A DNA stretch of 64,000 bases from Sinotaia quadrata (GCA_028829895.1 CM054182.1:7111001-7175000); one strand, 5' to 3'; shown: positions 51,101 through 61,990, counted from the stretch's first letter. The notes: a model not told the origin generated them from the letters alone. A program made the numbers and translations.

Positions 51101-52500
51101 AACTCTAATTGTAACTGTTGAACTATATGCTTGAGTATTGGTTGGTTCCATTTTGTGTTCTGTTGGTCCAGAGTTTTAATATTTGTTTGTCTCATCTCTC
51201 TAATAGTGTTAATTGGCCTGTTTGTAAAGTTTAGTATTTTGAGTATTGAGTAGGGCCTGGGTGCATATTTGTTTTGGAGGATTTGTAGTTCTTTTATTTG
51301 GGGGTTATAAGTAGATGTGTATGTGGTGTTTCCATAATCTATTATGCAAAATATTATTGATCTTATGGCTGTTAACAGGGTGTGAGTATCTGCCCCCATT
51401 CTTGTCATTTCATCATTCGAATTATATTTAATGTTTTACAGGATTTTGTGTGGATGTCTGAAATGTTATATTTTCGTCAAAGATGACGCCAAGAATTTAT
51501 GTGTTTTGGAGTATTTTATTTCTGTTTGCTTTATTGTAAGGGTTGGATAGATGTTTTAGTGTTAAGAGAAGAAGTCTATTGCAGTTGTTCAGTCCGTGCC
51601 AGATATAGATGTTTTAGTGTTAAGAGAAGAAGTCTATTGCAGTTGTTAGATGTTTTAGTGTTAAGAGAAGAAGTCTATTGCAGTTGTTAGATGTTTTAGT
51701 GTTAAGAGAAGAAGTCTATTGCAGTTGTTTAGTCCGTGCCAAGTATAGTCCCCATCTGTCTGTCTTTTTTCTAGGTTGCCTATGATTTATTGTAGGTGTT
51801 TGGTTATTTTTGCTTGATCTCGATAGTGGGGAGTAATCTGCAAATTGGGTTTGAAGGGAATCATTATCAGTAGTTTTTTCATCTAAGCCACCTGTGGCTA
51901 TGTTGAACAGGATGGAGTTTAAGGCGCTTCCCTGTGGAGGTGGTGTGTCATGTAGTGGAAAATGTATTTGTTTGAACTTCGAAGGTTCGGTCAATGAGGA
52001 AGTTTTTGATGTAGTTATATAGGCTCCCCTTATATCTAGGTGTAATGTTTTAATAAGTATGGTAGGGTGCCATGTCATGTCAAAGTCTATAAATATTGCT
52101 ACTGGATGTTTTCCTTGTAGTCGGTCTATCATTATATTGTCACTTAGTCTATTGGTTGCATCTGTAGTGGATCTTTTCGATATGTATCCAGGTTGCTTTG
52201 GAGATCGTAGCTGGTTGGTTTCAGGATGAAATGTCAGTTGTTTGTTAACTATTATTTCCATTGTTTTGGCTAATGTAGGGAGTAGGGATATTGGTCTGTA
52301 GGAATTAGGGAGGGTGCTCTTTTTTGTCAAGTTTGGAATAGATATTATTGTAATTTGTTTCCATCGTTGTGGTGTTTTCTGTTTGCCCATATTTTGTTGT
52401 ATAATTGGATAATATTATTGAGTATGTTATCTGGGTAGACGTCTGAGGAATGGATAGGGTATTTTCTCTGGTTCAGGGCCTGTATTTTATGTTTTTTTAT
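51101..52500 (-). pseudogene. Degraded Jockey/CR1-type LINE reverse transcriptase
   Basis: The minus-strand frame 52,390-51,716 reads PNSYRPISLLPTLAKTMEII, FIDFDMTWHP and TPPPQGSALNSILFNIATGG, then QFADYSPL, the standard order of RT motifs 2-5. The catalytic FADD again reads FADY, and motif 3 (D..AF) is altered to DMTW. The C-terminal part (51,408-51,110) has SIIFCIIDYGNTTY and LQILQNKY, typical of the region after RT in this group. The endonuclease is absent. A frameshift at about 52,390 separates an upstream fragment (NNIIQLYN). A 41-bp tandem array sits inside the coding region. Confidence 0.85.
51549..51735 (+). repeat. 41-bp tandem repeat, four copies, inside the LINE relic
   Basis: Copies of AGATGTTTTAGTGTTAAGAG, then AAGAAGTCTATTGCAGTTGTT, start at 51,549, 51,607, 51,648 and 51,689. 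The first is followed by an extra AGTCCGTGCCA segment that recurs after the last copy. The unit derives from the LINE coding sequence just downstream of the TKQLQ codons. Confidence 0.9.
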
Positions 52501-52880
52501 TTCTATGTTTTTAATTTCAGTGTGATGGGGGAATTTATGTCTATAGTTGGGTTTTTTTCCAGTTAATTGTGGGTTGTTTTCTTGTTCTAGGATGGTTAGT
52601 TTGGTTTGTAGCTCTTTTAGATTGTTGTTTTATCAGGGTGTATGCTGTTTGCATGGAAAATATCAGCTAGTGTTTCAGCATTTTGTGTGTGTGGTGTCTA
52701 GTGTTTGGGGATGTCTGGCTTTTCGGTAGAGGTATTACTTTTCTTTCTTTTGTTTTGCACATTATTTGTTGTTTTTTTTCTATATTGTTTTAGCTGGGGT
52801 CGTTTCTGTTAGTTTGCTAAATGTTTTTGCCAATGATTTCTCTTTTTGGCTTCTTGTATTTGTTGTTTATATTGATTATG
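52501..52880. other. T/G-rich stretch upstream of the LINE relic
   Basis: Probably further decayed LINE sequence on the minus strand. No motif is certain. Confidence 0.4.
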
Positions 52881-52882
52881 GA

Positions 52883-53035
52883 CTGCCTTAATAAAATGGA
52901 CTATCTTTAATAAAATGGACTGTCTTCATAAAATGGACTACCTTTAATAAAATGGACTATCTTTAATAAAATGGACTGTCTTCATAAAATGGGCTGCCTT
53001 AATAAAATGGACTACCTTTAATAAAATACGTTCAG
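52883..53035 (+). repeat. AATAAAATGGACT array, copy 1
   Basis: About eight 17-19-bp units TAATAAAATGGACTACCTT / CATAAAATGGACTGTCTT. It ends in TTCAGCAGAATACGTAAGAT, which also flanks the second array at 55,800. Confidence 0.92.
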
Positions 53036-53997
53036 CAGAATACGTAAGATAAATTATTTTTATGAATTAAAGATAAAATGTACACAAATAAAAACTATAT
53101 GAATTATAATAGCGCAGGTGTTTTGTTGCTTATGGTGTTGCAGTTACAGGATATTATTTTTGAGTTGAGTTGAAGTTGTGCGGCTTCGGTTTTTTTTTAT
53201 ACATTGTGAAAGATGTAAGTCTCGGCAATTTTGGGGATGTTTGCGAAGGTAGGATTTGAAAAATGTATTTTTTAAATCTGTGTTGGTTGAGTGCATTTGA
53301 TTGGCGAGGGCTGTATCTATTGGTTAGCTCTCTGTGGAATTTTGGGGAGGGTGGTGTGGGTGTGTGGGGTCGAGTCCGTACCGTAATGTTCGGGTTGTCC
53401 TTGAAATTGAGGATGGGTTATGTTAGGGAATAGAATGGTGTGTGTCATTTCCTTCGAGTTATCACTGGGTTTAGAGTTGCTTTGAGGGGGGTGGGTGGGG
53501 TGGGGAGCAGTTGGGAACGAGTTGATTCTTTATTGATTTGGTTGTCTTGGGGGTTAGAGGAGTTTTGTGAAGGGGGGAAGGGGCGTGTCCGTTCCTTGGC
53601 GTATTTATAGTCTAGATTCTAGTGTTGAAAGTATGTATGGGTTGAGACGCGTTAGGGTTTTTTCTTTTTATAAATATATGGAGCATCTAAGGAATTATAA
53701 GACTGTTGGGATTGATCTTTGGTTGTCTGTGGGGTTTTGTGTTGGGAATGGTGTTGGTGTGTCATGTGTAATTTGTAAAAGGGGGGTGGGGAGGTCGGCG
53801 TGGGTGAGAGTTATTAGTTAGTTTGGAAGGGGTGATAAGTGAGTAGAATTCTTTATTTGAGTCAGTGGAGTAGGAGTTGAGGGGATGGGGGTGGGAGGTG
53901 ATCTGATCACCAGTTCACGCAATGAACGCACATTCTTCGCAAATGCAGTGTTTCTCAAGCAATGTGCCGCCGGGCTTGTCAAAGTACCGCAAACATT
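53036..53997. other. G/T-skewed region without recognised gene
   Basis: About 53,270-53,900 is strongly G- and T-rich on the plus strand with many GGGG runs. An open frame at 53,567-53,821 shows no recognisable domain. Confidence 0.5.
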
Positions 53998-54000
53998 TTA

Positions 54001-54297
54001 TAAATTTGCTACATGGAGTATGTTTTTAATGATAATGTAATATACATTTGCTACATGAAGTATGTTTTTAATGATAATGTAATATACATTTGCTACATGA
54101 AGTATGTTTTTAATGATAATGTAATATAAATTTGCTACATGGAGTATGTTTTTAATGATAATGTAATATACATTTGCTACATGGAGTATGTTTTTAATGA
54201 TAATGTAATATACATTTGCTACATGGAGTATGTTTTTAATGATAATGTAATATACATTTGCTACATGAAGTATGTTTTTAATGATCATGTAATATAA
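54001..54297 (+). repeat. 42-bp tandem repeat, seven copies
   Basis: Unit TTTGCTACATG(A/G)AGTATG, then TTTTTAATGATAATGTAATA. The period is 14 codons, so a minus-strand frame (54,315-53,998) stays open as NVYYIIIKNILHVA repeated. Variants AAG/GAG alternate among units. Not considered a gene. Confidence 0.95.
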
Positions 54298-54358
54298 AAC
54301 AGATCTTGAATTCATTCAATAATAATTCGAATTGCTTTGAACAAAAAATAGATTTATT

Positions 54359-54427
54359 TTTCAGAACATTACAACATTATAAAATTTCAGAACATTACAA
54401 CATTATAAAATTTCAGAACATTACAAA
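54359..54427 (+). repeat. 26-bp tandem repeat, 2.6 copies
   Basis: TTTCAGAACATTACAACATT plus ATAAAA repeated. Confidence 0.92.
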
Positions 54428-54988
54428 ACTTTGGCGTGCTTAGCTGGCATACCTGGCAGAAATATACAGGCGCCTGAAGTGTAAGCAAGGACGATATAAA
54501 AAATCCTTACATCTAATAATAAGCTACTGTCATTTAAAAAAATAGTAATCTGGTTATAGGTGATATGTTTACACTGGCACACCCATAACATCACCCCCCA
54601 AAAAAAATAAAAAAAAATAAAAGACATTGCAACCCTCAAAATGGAGCACCTGGATACAATGGAGTAAAACATTCAACTTTCGATCGCTAACTACAGAGAA
54701 ATTCGACCAGGAAAGAAATCCATTTTTTTTCCTGCTTAGATTTTACAATAATAGAACTCTTAGCTCGTATTTCAACTGAGCGCAGTCTTAAAATGAAACA
54801 CTCTGAGATACCCCTGGATGCATTCTGGATTTCTGTTAAAGTCGATATTTCCTTGCAAAAACGAACATTCCTTAGTTTGATGCCGTTTTCTACGTTATAT
54901 GTCTGTGAGTGGAATTTACAAGCATTATAATCGTTAATGTGCTTTCTTGCTGAAGAAGAACTAAGAGTGTGATTTTCTCCAACACGTT

Positions 54989-55112
54989 CTAATATCCAAG
55001 AAATTACTCAGAAACATCAAGGCCAAGTATTCCATCACGACCATCACGCTCTAATATCCAAGAAATTACTCAGAAATATCAAGGCCAAGTATTCCATCAC
55101 GACCATCCGGTT
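54989..55112 (+). repeat. 62-bp tandem duplication
   Basis: CTAATATCCAAGAAATTACT and the following bases to CATCACGACCATC occur at 54,989 and 55,051. Confidence 0.93.
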
Positions 55113-55327
55113 AGTATGTAAAACATTTCTTGTTTATTTGTTTAAACACATGTTCATAATTTTTTAAACAATGAAACGAAAATGGAATTGAAAGTTTTTG
55201 TTTTTTAAAATCAAAACTCTAAAGCAATACCCACAGATTAGTGTAATTAATTTAGTATATATCAGTGTGGCAGTGTATTTTTCATTCAGGTGCAGTATTA
55301 AATAGGGCGCCGCAAATTTTCGAAAAT

Positions 55328-55572
55328 GTGAAAAGTGTGCCATGAACCCAAAAATGTGAAGTGTGCCATGAACACAAAAATGTGAAAAGTGTGCCATGAA
55401 CACAAAAATGTGAAGTGTGCCATGAACACAAAAATGTGAAAAGTGTGCCATGAACACAAAAATGTGAAGTGTGCCATGAACACAAAAATGTGAAGTGTGC
55501 CATGAACACAAAAATGTGAAAAGTGTCCCATGAACACAAAAATGTGAAAAGTGTGCCATGAACACAAAAAGG
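55328..55572 (+). repeat. 24/27-bp tandem array, ~9-10 copies
   Basis: Unit (AAA)AGTGTGCCATGAACAC, then AAAAATGTG. Units of 24 and 27 bp alternate irregularly, both multiples of three, so three minus-strand frames stay open with FMAHFSHFCVHGT-type repeats. Not a gene. Confidence 0.93.
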
Positions 55573-55794
55573 TCGAGAAAGACTGTCATAGTGAGCACAG
55601 TACGGATGTAGACGAGTAGTCAGGTCGGATCTAGTGGTGCAGCGAGAAACGAAATACATTTAGCAAACTGATGAATTTTGCTCTCCACAGAAGTAAATTA
55701 TCAGTTTTGTTTTGGAGTGATAAGCAGTTTTAATACTCGAATGAATAATACGGTGACAATATATAGCGACAGCAAATGGGATAAAATGTACTAC

Positions 55795-55940
55795 GTTTAA
55801 GTAAATGAACTGTCTTAATAAAATGGACTACCTTTAATAAAATGGACTTCCTTAATAAAATGAACTGCCTTAATCAAATGGATACCTTTAATAAAATGGA
55901 CTGCCTTAATAAAATAGACTAACTTAATAAACCTTCAGCA
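55795..55940 (+). repeat. AATAAAATGGACT array, copy 2
   Basis: About eight units like those at 52,883, ending in CTTCAGCAGAATACGTAGAT followed by AAATTATTTGTATGAATT, as in copy 1. Confidence 0.92.
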
Positions 55941-56314
55941 GAATACGTAGATAAATTATTTGTATGAATTTTCATGTGCGTTTACTCAACACACCATGAG
56001 GAACATTCAAAATTATCTTCATGAATTCTCAAGACCAAAGTCAATCCACAATTTCTGCCATATTGGTACTTGAACAGAATTCACAGTAATCAACTTACAG
56101 CAACACGTTTTACTCCTAAGTCATCGACAATGCCAGATTCACACACCAACATAATTTGGTAATGCACAGTAGTCACCATAACCTGATGTGACAAAAGTAA
56201 AACAAAAAGGTGGTAGCACTAAATTTCAGGTATATTTCACCTCTAAACTCCTTTCTCTCTTACAAACATTCTCAACTTACAAATCCTGCAACAGTTTCGT
56301 TAGCCCAGTAAAAA

Positions 56315-56462
56315 CGCGGCGCCTGCATATTCGCCAATGATGAGAGAGACGAGTGGTATCTTTTGGAGAATTATTAATAACATAAACTGATTCTCATTAC
56401 TTGTAATTAGTTATGAAGATTAATTAATCATAATCATTAACTAAGTGGAGTTGGGGGTCACA
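56315..56462 (+). repeat. Dispersed repeat family B, copy 2
   Basis: See 47,530. Same orientation, with small indels. Confidence 0.75.
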
Positions 56463-56465
56463 GAA

Positions 56466-56627
56466 TGCATCAGCAATTTCTAGCCTTTCCTCAGAGTTGT
56501 TTACTTCCTACTTTGACACTTAAAATATCAGCACAAATAGTGCCACTTTGACAATTTAGCAGTTTATATAACAATTAAGTTTAGAAATAGGGATAGGCAA
56601 ATTTACTCCGCCACAGAAACATTACTG
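56466..56627 (-). repeat. Dispersed repeat family A, minus-strand copy
   Basis: On the minus strand it starts TGTGGCGGAGTAAATTTGCC, then CTATCCCTATTTCTAAACTT. Truncated at about 160 bp. It directly abuts family B copy 2. Confidence 0.8.
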
Positions 56628-56795
56628 CAGTGTTTGACAGCTTTCCTGAATCATTACAGCAGTGTTTGACAGCTTTCCTGAATACAGAAACATTACTGCA
56701 GTGTTTGACAGCTTTCCTGAATCATTACAGCAGTGTTTGACAGCTTTCCTGAATACAGAAACATTACAGCAGTGTTTGACAACTTTCCTGAATGC
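56622..56795 (+). repeat. Tandem repeat GTGTTTGACAGCTTTCCTGA, five copies
   Basis: Units of about 31-38 bp alternate between ATACAGAAACATTACTGCA and ATCATTACAGCA spacers, giving a two-type higher-order pattern. Confidence 0.92.
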
Positions 56796-57052
56796 AAAAT
56801 GCTGCTAAAATAGTTTTCAGATTGCTCCGAAAAAAACAGGATAAGATTCTGGCGAATTCTAGCAACGCACAGACTTGTCATAGTTATTTTTCCATGTAAA
56901 TGCTAACTCAGTTATGAAACAGGAAGGTTTATTACAACTTCAACTTGAACTGTGCAAATTAGTATTAGATTCGGCAAATGCAAGACAATGATAACAGGTA
57001 TAATATTTTGTTTTTAATGTACAAAGAAACCAATACACTATCAACATACTAC

Positions 57053-57268
57053 TAGTTGTGTTTAGTATCATTGCTGTCACTGTTTTATTGACGTTTGTTT
57101 TGTATTTCACAGCAGTGTAATATCTAGTTGTGTTTAGTATCATTGCTGTCACTGTTTTATTGACGTTTGTTTTGTATTTCACAGCAGTGTAATATCTAGT
57201 TGTGTTTAGTATCATTACTGTCACTGTTTTATTGACGTTTGTTTTGTATTTCACATCAGTTAATATCT
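57053..57268 (+). repeat. 72-bp tandem repeat, three copies
   Basis: Units start at 57,053, 57,125 and 57,197 with TAGTTGTGTTTAGTATCATT. 72 is a multiple of three, so the minus-strand frame 57,254-56,940 stays open with a 24-residue repetition; not a gene. Confidence 0.95.
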
Positions 57269-58162
57269 AGACACAGAACGATTGTGTATGGTGATACTGA
57301 GAAGTTTCACATTTTAGGAATAAAACATTTTAGTGCAATAGGTACACTTTATCATGGTGGCAGGAAGTTACTGCTATATACGTATAACACATACTAGTCG
57401 CAATATTTATACCCGTACTTTGGAATATCTGCGTTGGAATACATTCTCACACTTAAAAAAAAAAACCATACGCACATTGTACTTTTAATAAGTTTCTTTA
57501 AAAAAAATCTTTAAATTACGATATTTATAAAGAACTAGTTTACCTATCTCTGTCCACAGTCTGCATATACAAATAATGGAAGTTACGAAGTCGTGACTAC
57601 ATTTATCACCTGTTCCATTTTGAGTATCAAAGCCTTCTCACCCTACCCTACCCTACCCCCGCCCCACTCGCCCATTCCCTTCATTACTCCTCTGAAGTAT
57701 TCACACTGTTATTGTTTAAAATAACTCTATCGGGAAGTAGATGTATAGGTGAGTAGTCTTCGAGAAGGAATGGCGGGAATGTCAAAAATAAATGGTAATT
57801 TAAAACAAATCTATTTGTACACACGTTGAAATAAAACAAAAGTTAAAAAAGGGGGATAATGCTTAAAAAGAAGTAATAATTGAGTTGTACGTTTTTCATC
57901 AAGACTTTATTGAAGGTTATAGGTAATCCATTATTATTCTTGTGTCATTATCTGTGCGATAATAGACGATTAAGTGCCAGTTACAGCAATATGCTGCCAA
58001 TAATAAAGCAAGAGAAAAAAAGAGTGAAAGATAAAACACGGGAAAGTATGATTTAAAGCGAAATTTTTGACGTATGTCTAAATGTTATACACCGACGGCA
58101 TGCACAAATCATACCATTTTTTAAAAAATCCCCCTCCCCCCATCTCAAATTATGATGCCAGT

Positions 58163-58300
58163 TTACCCATCGACCTTGTACACAAGATTTATGTTTACCC
58201 ATCGACCTTGTACACAAGATTTATGTTTACTCAGCCTCTACCACGACCTTGAATGTTTACTCATTGATCTTGTGTTACAGATGTATGTTTACCCATTACA
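58163..58300 (+). repeat. ~32-bp tandem repeat
   Basis: TTTACCCATCGACCTTGTAC plus ACAAGATTTATG; two perfect units and two diverged ones. Confidence 0.88.
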
Positions 58301-58390
58301 GAAACTGGGAAAACACTCCTGCACTGTAAATCTGTATGCACACTGTTTAGATTATCATACTATTTATCCGTTAATTCAAGTATCCTATAG

Positions 58391-58498
58391 GTAGGAAAGG
58401 TGGGAAAACAGACAGAGGTACAGTGAATTAAGTAATGAATATATGTAGGAAAGGTGGGAAAACAGACAGAGGTACAGTGAATTAAGTAATGAATATAT
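58391..58498 (+). repeat. 54-bp tandem duplication
   Basis: GTAGGAAAGGTGGGAAAACA, then GACAGAGGTACAGTGAATTAAG, at 58,391 and 58,445, identical as far as compared. Confidence 0.93.
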
Positions 58499-58592
58499 GC
58501 GTCTACATGCCTGCAAGGAAGTGCTATAAGTGTGTTAAGAGATTGGTAAAAAAATAATACAAATCCAAAAAATAAGCCACAATACCCGTGAT

Positions 58593-58598
58593 TTTATT
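58593..58598 (-). terminator. Candidate minus-strand polyadenylation signal
   Basis: AATAAA on the minus strand (TTCAAATAAAATCACGGG), about 137 bases downstream of the stop codon of the possible exon at 58,735-58,823. Confidence 0.35.
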
Positions 58599-58734
58599 TG
58601 AACGACAGTCGACTGAATCGACACACTGAGCAAGCATGAAACACGGCACAAAGTCAACAGAAAATGAACAACGTGTCAACAAGAATCTCGCTTAATCACT
58701 CATTCCTTAGAGGTTTAAATTCACAGGATAAATG

Positions 58735-58823
58735 TTATCTCCATTTTGGGGTGCCCTTGGCAGATGTCTTCCGGATTAGATCAAAAAGCCTGTCACTGGT
58801 ATTCTGCAGCGTTGAGTCACGAT
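58735..58823 (-). CDS. Possible last coding exon of an unknown minus-strand gene
   Basis: On the minus strand the acceptor CTTTTATCAG (ending at 58,824) is followed by an open, coding-like segment RDSTLQNTSDRLFDLIRKTS, then AKGTPKWR and TAA (58,737-58,735), in phase 1. A polyadenylation signal follows at a normal distance. The residue mix (charged amphipathic helix, basic tail) is unlike the surrounding repeat-derived frames. I do not recognise the protein. No upstream exon was identified within the window, so this could be chance. Confidence 0.3.
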
Positions 58824-59100
58824 CTGATAAAAGGATTGATCAACGTGTCAGTATGTCACGACTGTCATGAAACCGATGACAAAGAGTGATGGTGATCACT
58901 TTGCTTACGTCAAACCTTAGGGCTTTGGTCATGCTGACTGATTATCAACAGTTGGCGGATCAGGTAGTTATGATGATGGAGATGATGATGGAAATGATGA
59001 CGGCAGTCATTAGGTCAAAGAATCTCCAATCTGCAAGAATGGCGGTGCTTGTTGGCACTATCTGTACAGGAATCTTCAGATACTTTACTGTCCTACCTGG

Positions 59101-59195
59101 ACAGGATTGAGAGACGAAGGCAGTACACAATAGAGCGATATGCATGTACAGTAACACATTGGATAGGATTGAGAGACGAAAGCAGTGTACAATAG
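59101..59195 (+). repeat. ~60-bp duplication (GATTGAGAGACGAAGGCAGT)
   Basis: ATTGAGAGACGAA(G/A)GCAGT..ACAATAG occurs at 59,106 and again at 59,166, immediately before the family A fragment. Confidence 0.8.
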
Positions 59196-59305
59196 TATCA
59201 TCATAAGGAGTGCCCAAGATTGGATTAATTTGGCAATTTAACAATATATATATAACAATTAAGTCTAAAAGTAGGGATAGGCAAATTCACTCCACACACA
59301 CCCTC
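59196..59305 (-). repeat. Dispersed repeat family A, minus-strand fragment
   Basis: On the minus strand: GGAGTGAATTTGCCTATCCC, then TTAATTGTTATATATATATT and ACTCCTTATGATGATACTA. About 110 bp. Confidence 0.72.
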
Positions 59306-59392
59306 CTCCTTTATGAGACGTTACCTCTCGTGTTAACATTAATGTTCAATTAATAGTAAATTTCCAACATTAGCGGTGAACCTTTCACCATG

Positions 59393-59838
59393 ATACGAAA
59401 TGAATGACTACTCACAAGACAAAAGTTCTGTTTGTTTTAAGACATATACGAAATGAATGACTACTCACAAGACAAAAGTTCTATGTTTGTTTTAAGACAT
59501 ATACGAAATGAATGACTACTCACAAGACAAAAGTTCTGTTTGTTTTAAGACATATACGAAATGAATGACTACTCACAAGACAAAAGTTCTATGTTTGTTT
59601 TAAGACATATACGAAATGAATGACTACTCACAAGACAAAAGTTCTATGTTTGTTTTAAGACATATACGAAATGAATGACTACTCACAAGACAAAAGTTCT
59701 ATGTTTGTTTTAAGACATATACGAAATGAATGACTACTCACAAGACAAAAGTTCTATGTTTGTTTTAAGACATATACGAAATGAATGCCTACTCACAAGA
59801 CAAAAGTTCTATGTTTGTTTTAAGACATATGCGTAAAT
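59393..59838 (+). repeat. 53/55-bp tandem array, eight copies
   Basis: Unit ATACGAAATGAATGACTACT, CACAAGACAAAAGTTCT(AT)G, TTTGTTTTAAGACAT. Starts at 59,395, 59,448, 59,503, 59,556, 59,611, 59,666, 59,721 and 59,776, with a decayed ninth at 59,831. The first four alternate 53, 55, 53, 55 because of a two-base AT indel; the rest are 55. Confidence 0.95.
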
Positions 59839-60299
59839 ATTCATAATACAAAATTCTGTCGGTTTTAAGGCATACACACAATTAATTCAACACGTGTTAG
59901 AAAATAAAAATAATATAATTTTACATGCCTCAATAATAACTGAGCATTAAAATATCAAATATCATATTAATATTTCTCATTATTAGTTGGGACATGACCC
60001 GTTTATGTCTCAACGAAGAAATACAGCACAATTCATCAAGAAAAATCATGACCTTTTCCATTGTTATAAGTTAGAGACATGGCCCAATATGTCTCTTCAC
60101 TTAAGGAACGCATATCATATACAAAATCATCATTATCCCTTTTCTTCCTGTGATAGGAAAATACAACATATACCATCATGTTAGCATCATATAAATGAAA
60201 TTTGGGTAATATTATTCCTTCCTTTCTACCATAGAGAAGATAGAAAATATTTATTTAAAGATTTCACAGTATCTACAAAGACTTATTTACTGGAGCCTT

Positions 60300-61130
60300 A
60301 CACTTCCATTTCTACTGCTCTGGAGAAAAAGTCGGCCCCTACAATATCGGTGCCTTTGATGACTTCCACAGTATCTAGACTGTTGTTAGTAATGACCACC
60401 TGGTCAAATGCCCGTTTGCCTTATTCAAGTGAGCTAAGTAGCGAGAGGTTGATGATCTGTCTGAATAACAAAATGCTTACCATATAGAGAGGCTTGGCAT
60501 TTCTGACTGTCCTGACAATTCCGAGACATTCTTTCTCTGAAGTCGAATAGTTCTTTTCAGCCGCATTTAACGTATGACTGGAATAAACTACTGGATACAG
60601 AATATAACAATGCTTCTGCACCAGCACGGCACGTAGTCCTGAATTGGTACGGCACCTAGTCCTGCATTGGTACGGCACCTAGTCCTGCATTGCTACGGCA
60701 CTTAGTCCTGCATTGGTACGGCACCTAGTCCTGCATTTGTACGGCACCTAGTCCTGCATTGCAAGCATCTGTCCTGAGAACGAATTCCTCACTGAAATCA
60801 GGAAAATGGAGGACAGGAGCTCGTGACGGGCAGTCTTTCAAACGAGCAAAGCTGGTTTAACACACCTCGCTCCAAATCAATATCTCAGGTTTGTCTTTCC
60901 TCGTCAAATCAATGAGTGGTTAGGCGATGGCACTGAACTTTGGAATGAATTTTCTATAGTAACCAGCCAATCCCCAAATGGATTTAATAATTTGGTTTGG
61001 AGAGGATTCTCCATCTCTTCAAGGTTTCTCACGTCTGATGCCTCTGGCCACAGGAGATCGTGTCCCACTGTGTGCCCCAAATATTCAAGATTGAAATGGG
61101 GGTGTCAAAAGAAACATTTGGTTGGCCTCA
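60300..61130 (-). pseudogene. Ty3/Gypsy pol relic (RT end and RNase H)
   Basis: On the minus strand, from 61,130: WGLAGYYRKFIPKFSAIA, PLIDLTRKD, then APVLHFPDFSEEFVLRTDAC and NAGLGAV (about 60,770), the RT-thumb/connection to RNase H junction of Ty3/Gypsy elements. It continues YPVVYSSHTLNAAEKNYSTS-EKECLGIV (60,580-60,520), YGKHFVIQTDHQPLA, NGHLTRWSL and a final GADFFSRAVEMEV-like end with a stop at about 60,303. Several frameshifts and stops separate these. No integrase or gag nearby. A 23-bp tandem expansion interrupts RNase H. Confidence 0.85.
60626..60766 (+). repeat. 23-bp tandem repeat inside the Gypsy RNase H
   Basis: Six units of GGTACGGCACCTAGTCCTGC plus ATT. On the minus strand each carries the codons N-A-G-L-G-A-V of RNase H, repeated with a frame-shifting period. 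Confidence 0.92.
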
Positions 61131-61779
61131 CACGTACATTATACAGTTATTAGTTTGACGTATTTCACTTACCGATCATAAAATACATATAGTCATAGTG
61201 GCTCTTGGAGAAAAGTTTGCAATGTAATTTGTTTTAAACAAACTTGGCTTTAGTTAAATGTGTGCACTTTAGGTATTAATATAAGTAACTGACGTATTTT
61301 AATTTATTTGTTTTTGTTATCTCACTTTAGAAGAAATAAAACGAACACTCCAACACATGACATGTTGAGAGTAACTTCCACTTAATAAATGATAACCACA
61401 ACACGTCAATAATGAGGCACTGCACTAGTTCAGGGTCACTGTCTTGGACAGATTACACTGTTCTCTTCAGCAATCAACAAAGAATTTATTTTATATTCCT
61501 TTCCTTTCTTATATCTCACATTTTACTATATTACCTAAAGAAATAATTCGCATTTAGGAAAGAACAAAGAAAACAGTATTCAAAGCAAAATCCCCAAACC
61601 AGAATAAATTTAAACCAACTCTAAAACATCAAACAAACAAAAAAAATCAATCCAAAACCAATATACCCAACATAATTGAAACCAAAACAGACTAAATTAA
61701 ATCAAAGCCAAAAGAAATCAAACGAAAGAAAACCAATCCAGACCAGACTAAGCTAAACCGAGCTGATAGTGAAACAAAA

Positions 61780-61990
61780 TTTGAGTATTATGAGACAATA
61801 AAATTATCTAAACGAAACATGAGTATTATGAGACCATAAAATTAATTAAACGAATTTGAGTATTATGAGACAATAAAAATAACTAAACAAACTTTCAGTA
61901 TTATCGAACAATAAATGAAAAAAATAGAACGAAACTCATATATTATGAAACAATAAAAAACGAAATTAAATGTCACTATTAATTATGAAG
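61780..61990 (+). repeat. Decayed ~42-bp tandem repeat
   Basis: About five units of GAGTATTATGAGACAATAAA, then ATTAACTAAACGAAA(C), increasingly diverged to the right. The preceding 61,600-61,750 is an A-rich run with CAAA/CCAAA motifs. Confidence 0.85.

Noticed and set aside
55164..55659. Three overlapping minus-strand frames with FCVHGTLFTF-type repeats
   Set aside because: All three frames of the same 24/27-bp array are open, which argues against any one being coding.
59393..59838. Regularly spaced repeats resembling a CRISPR array
   Set aside because: Units are contiguous 53/55-bp tandem copies without unique spacers, in an animal genome; ordinary minisatellite.
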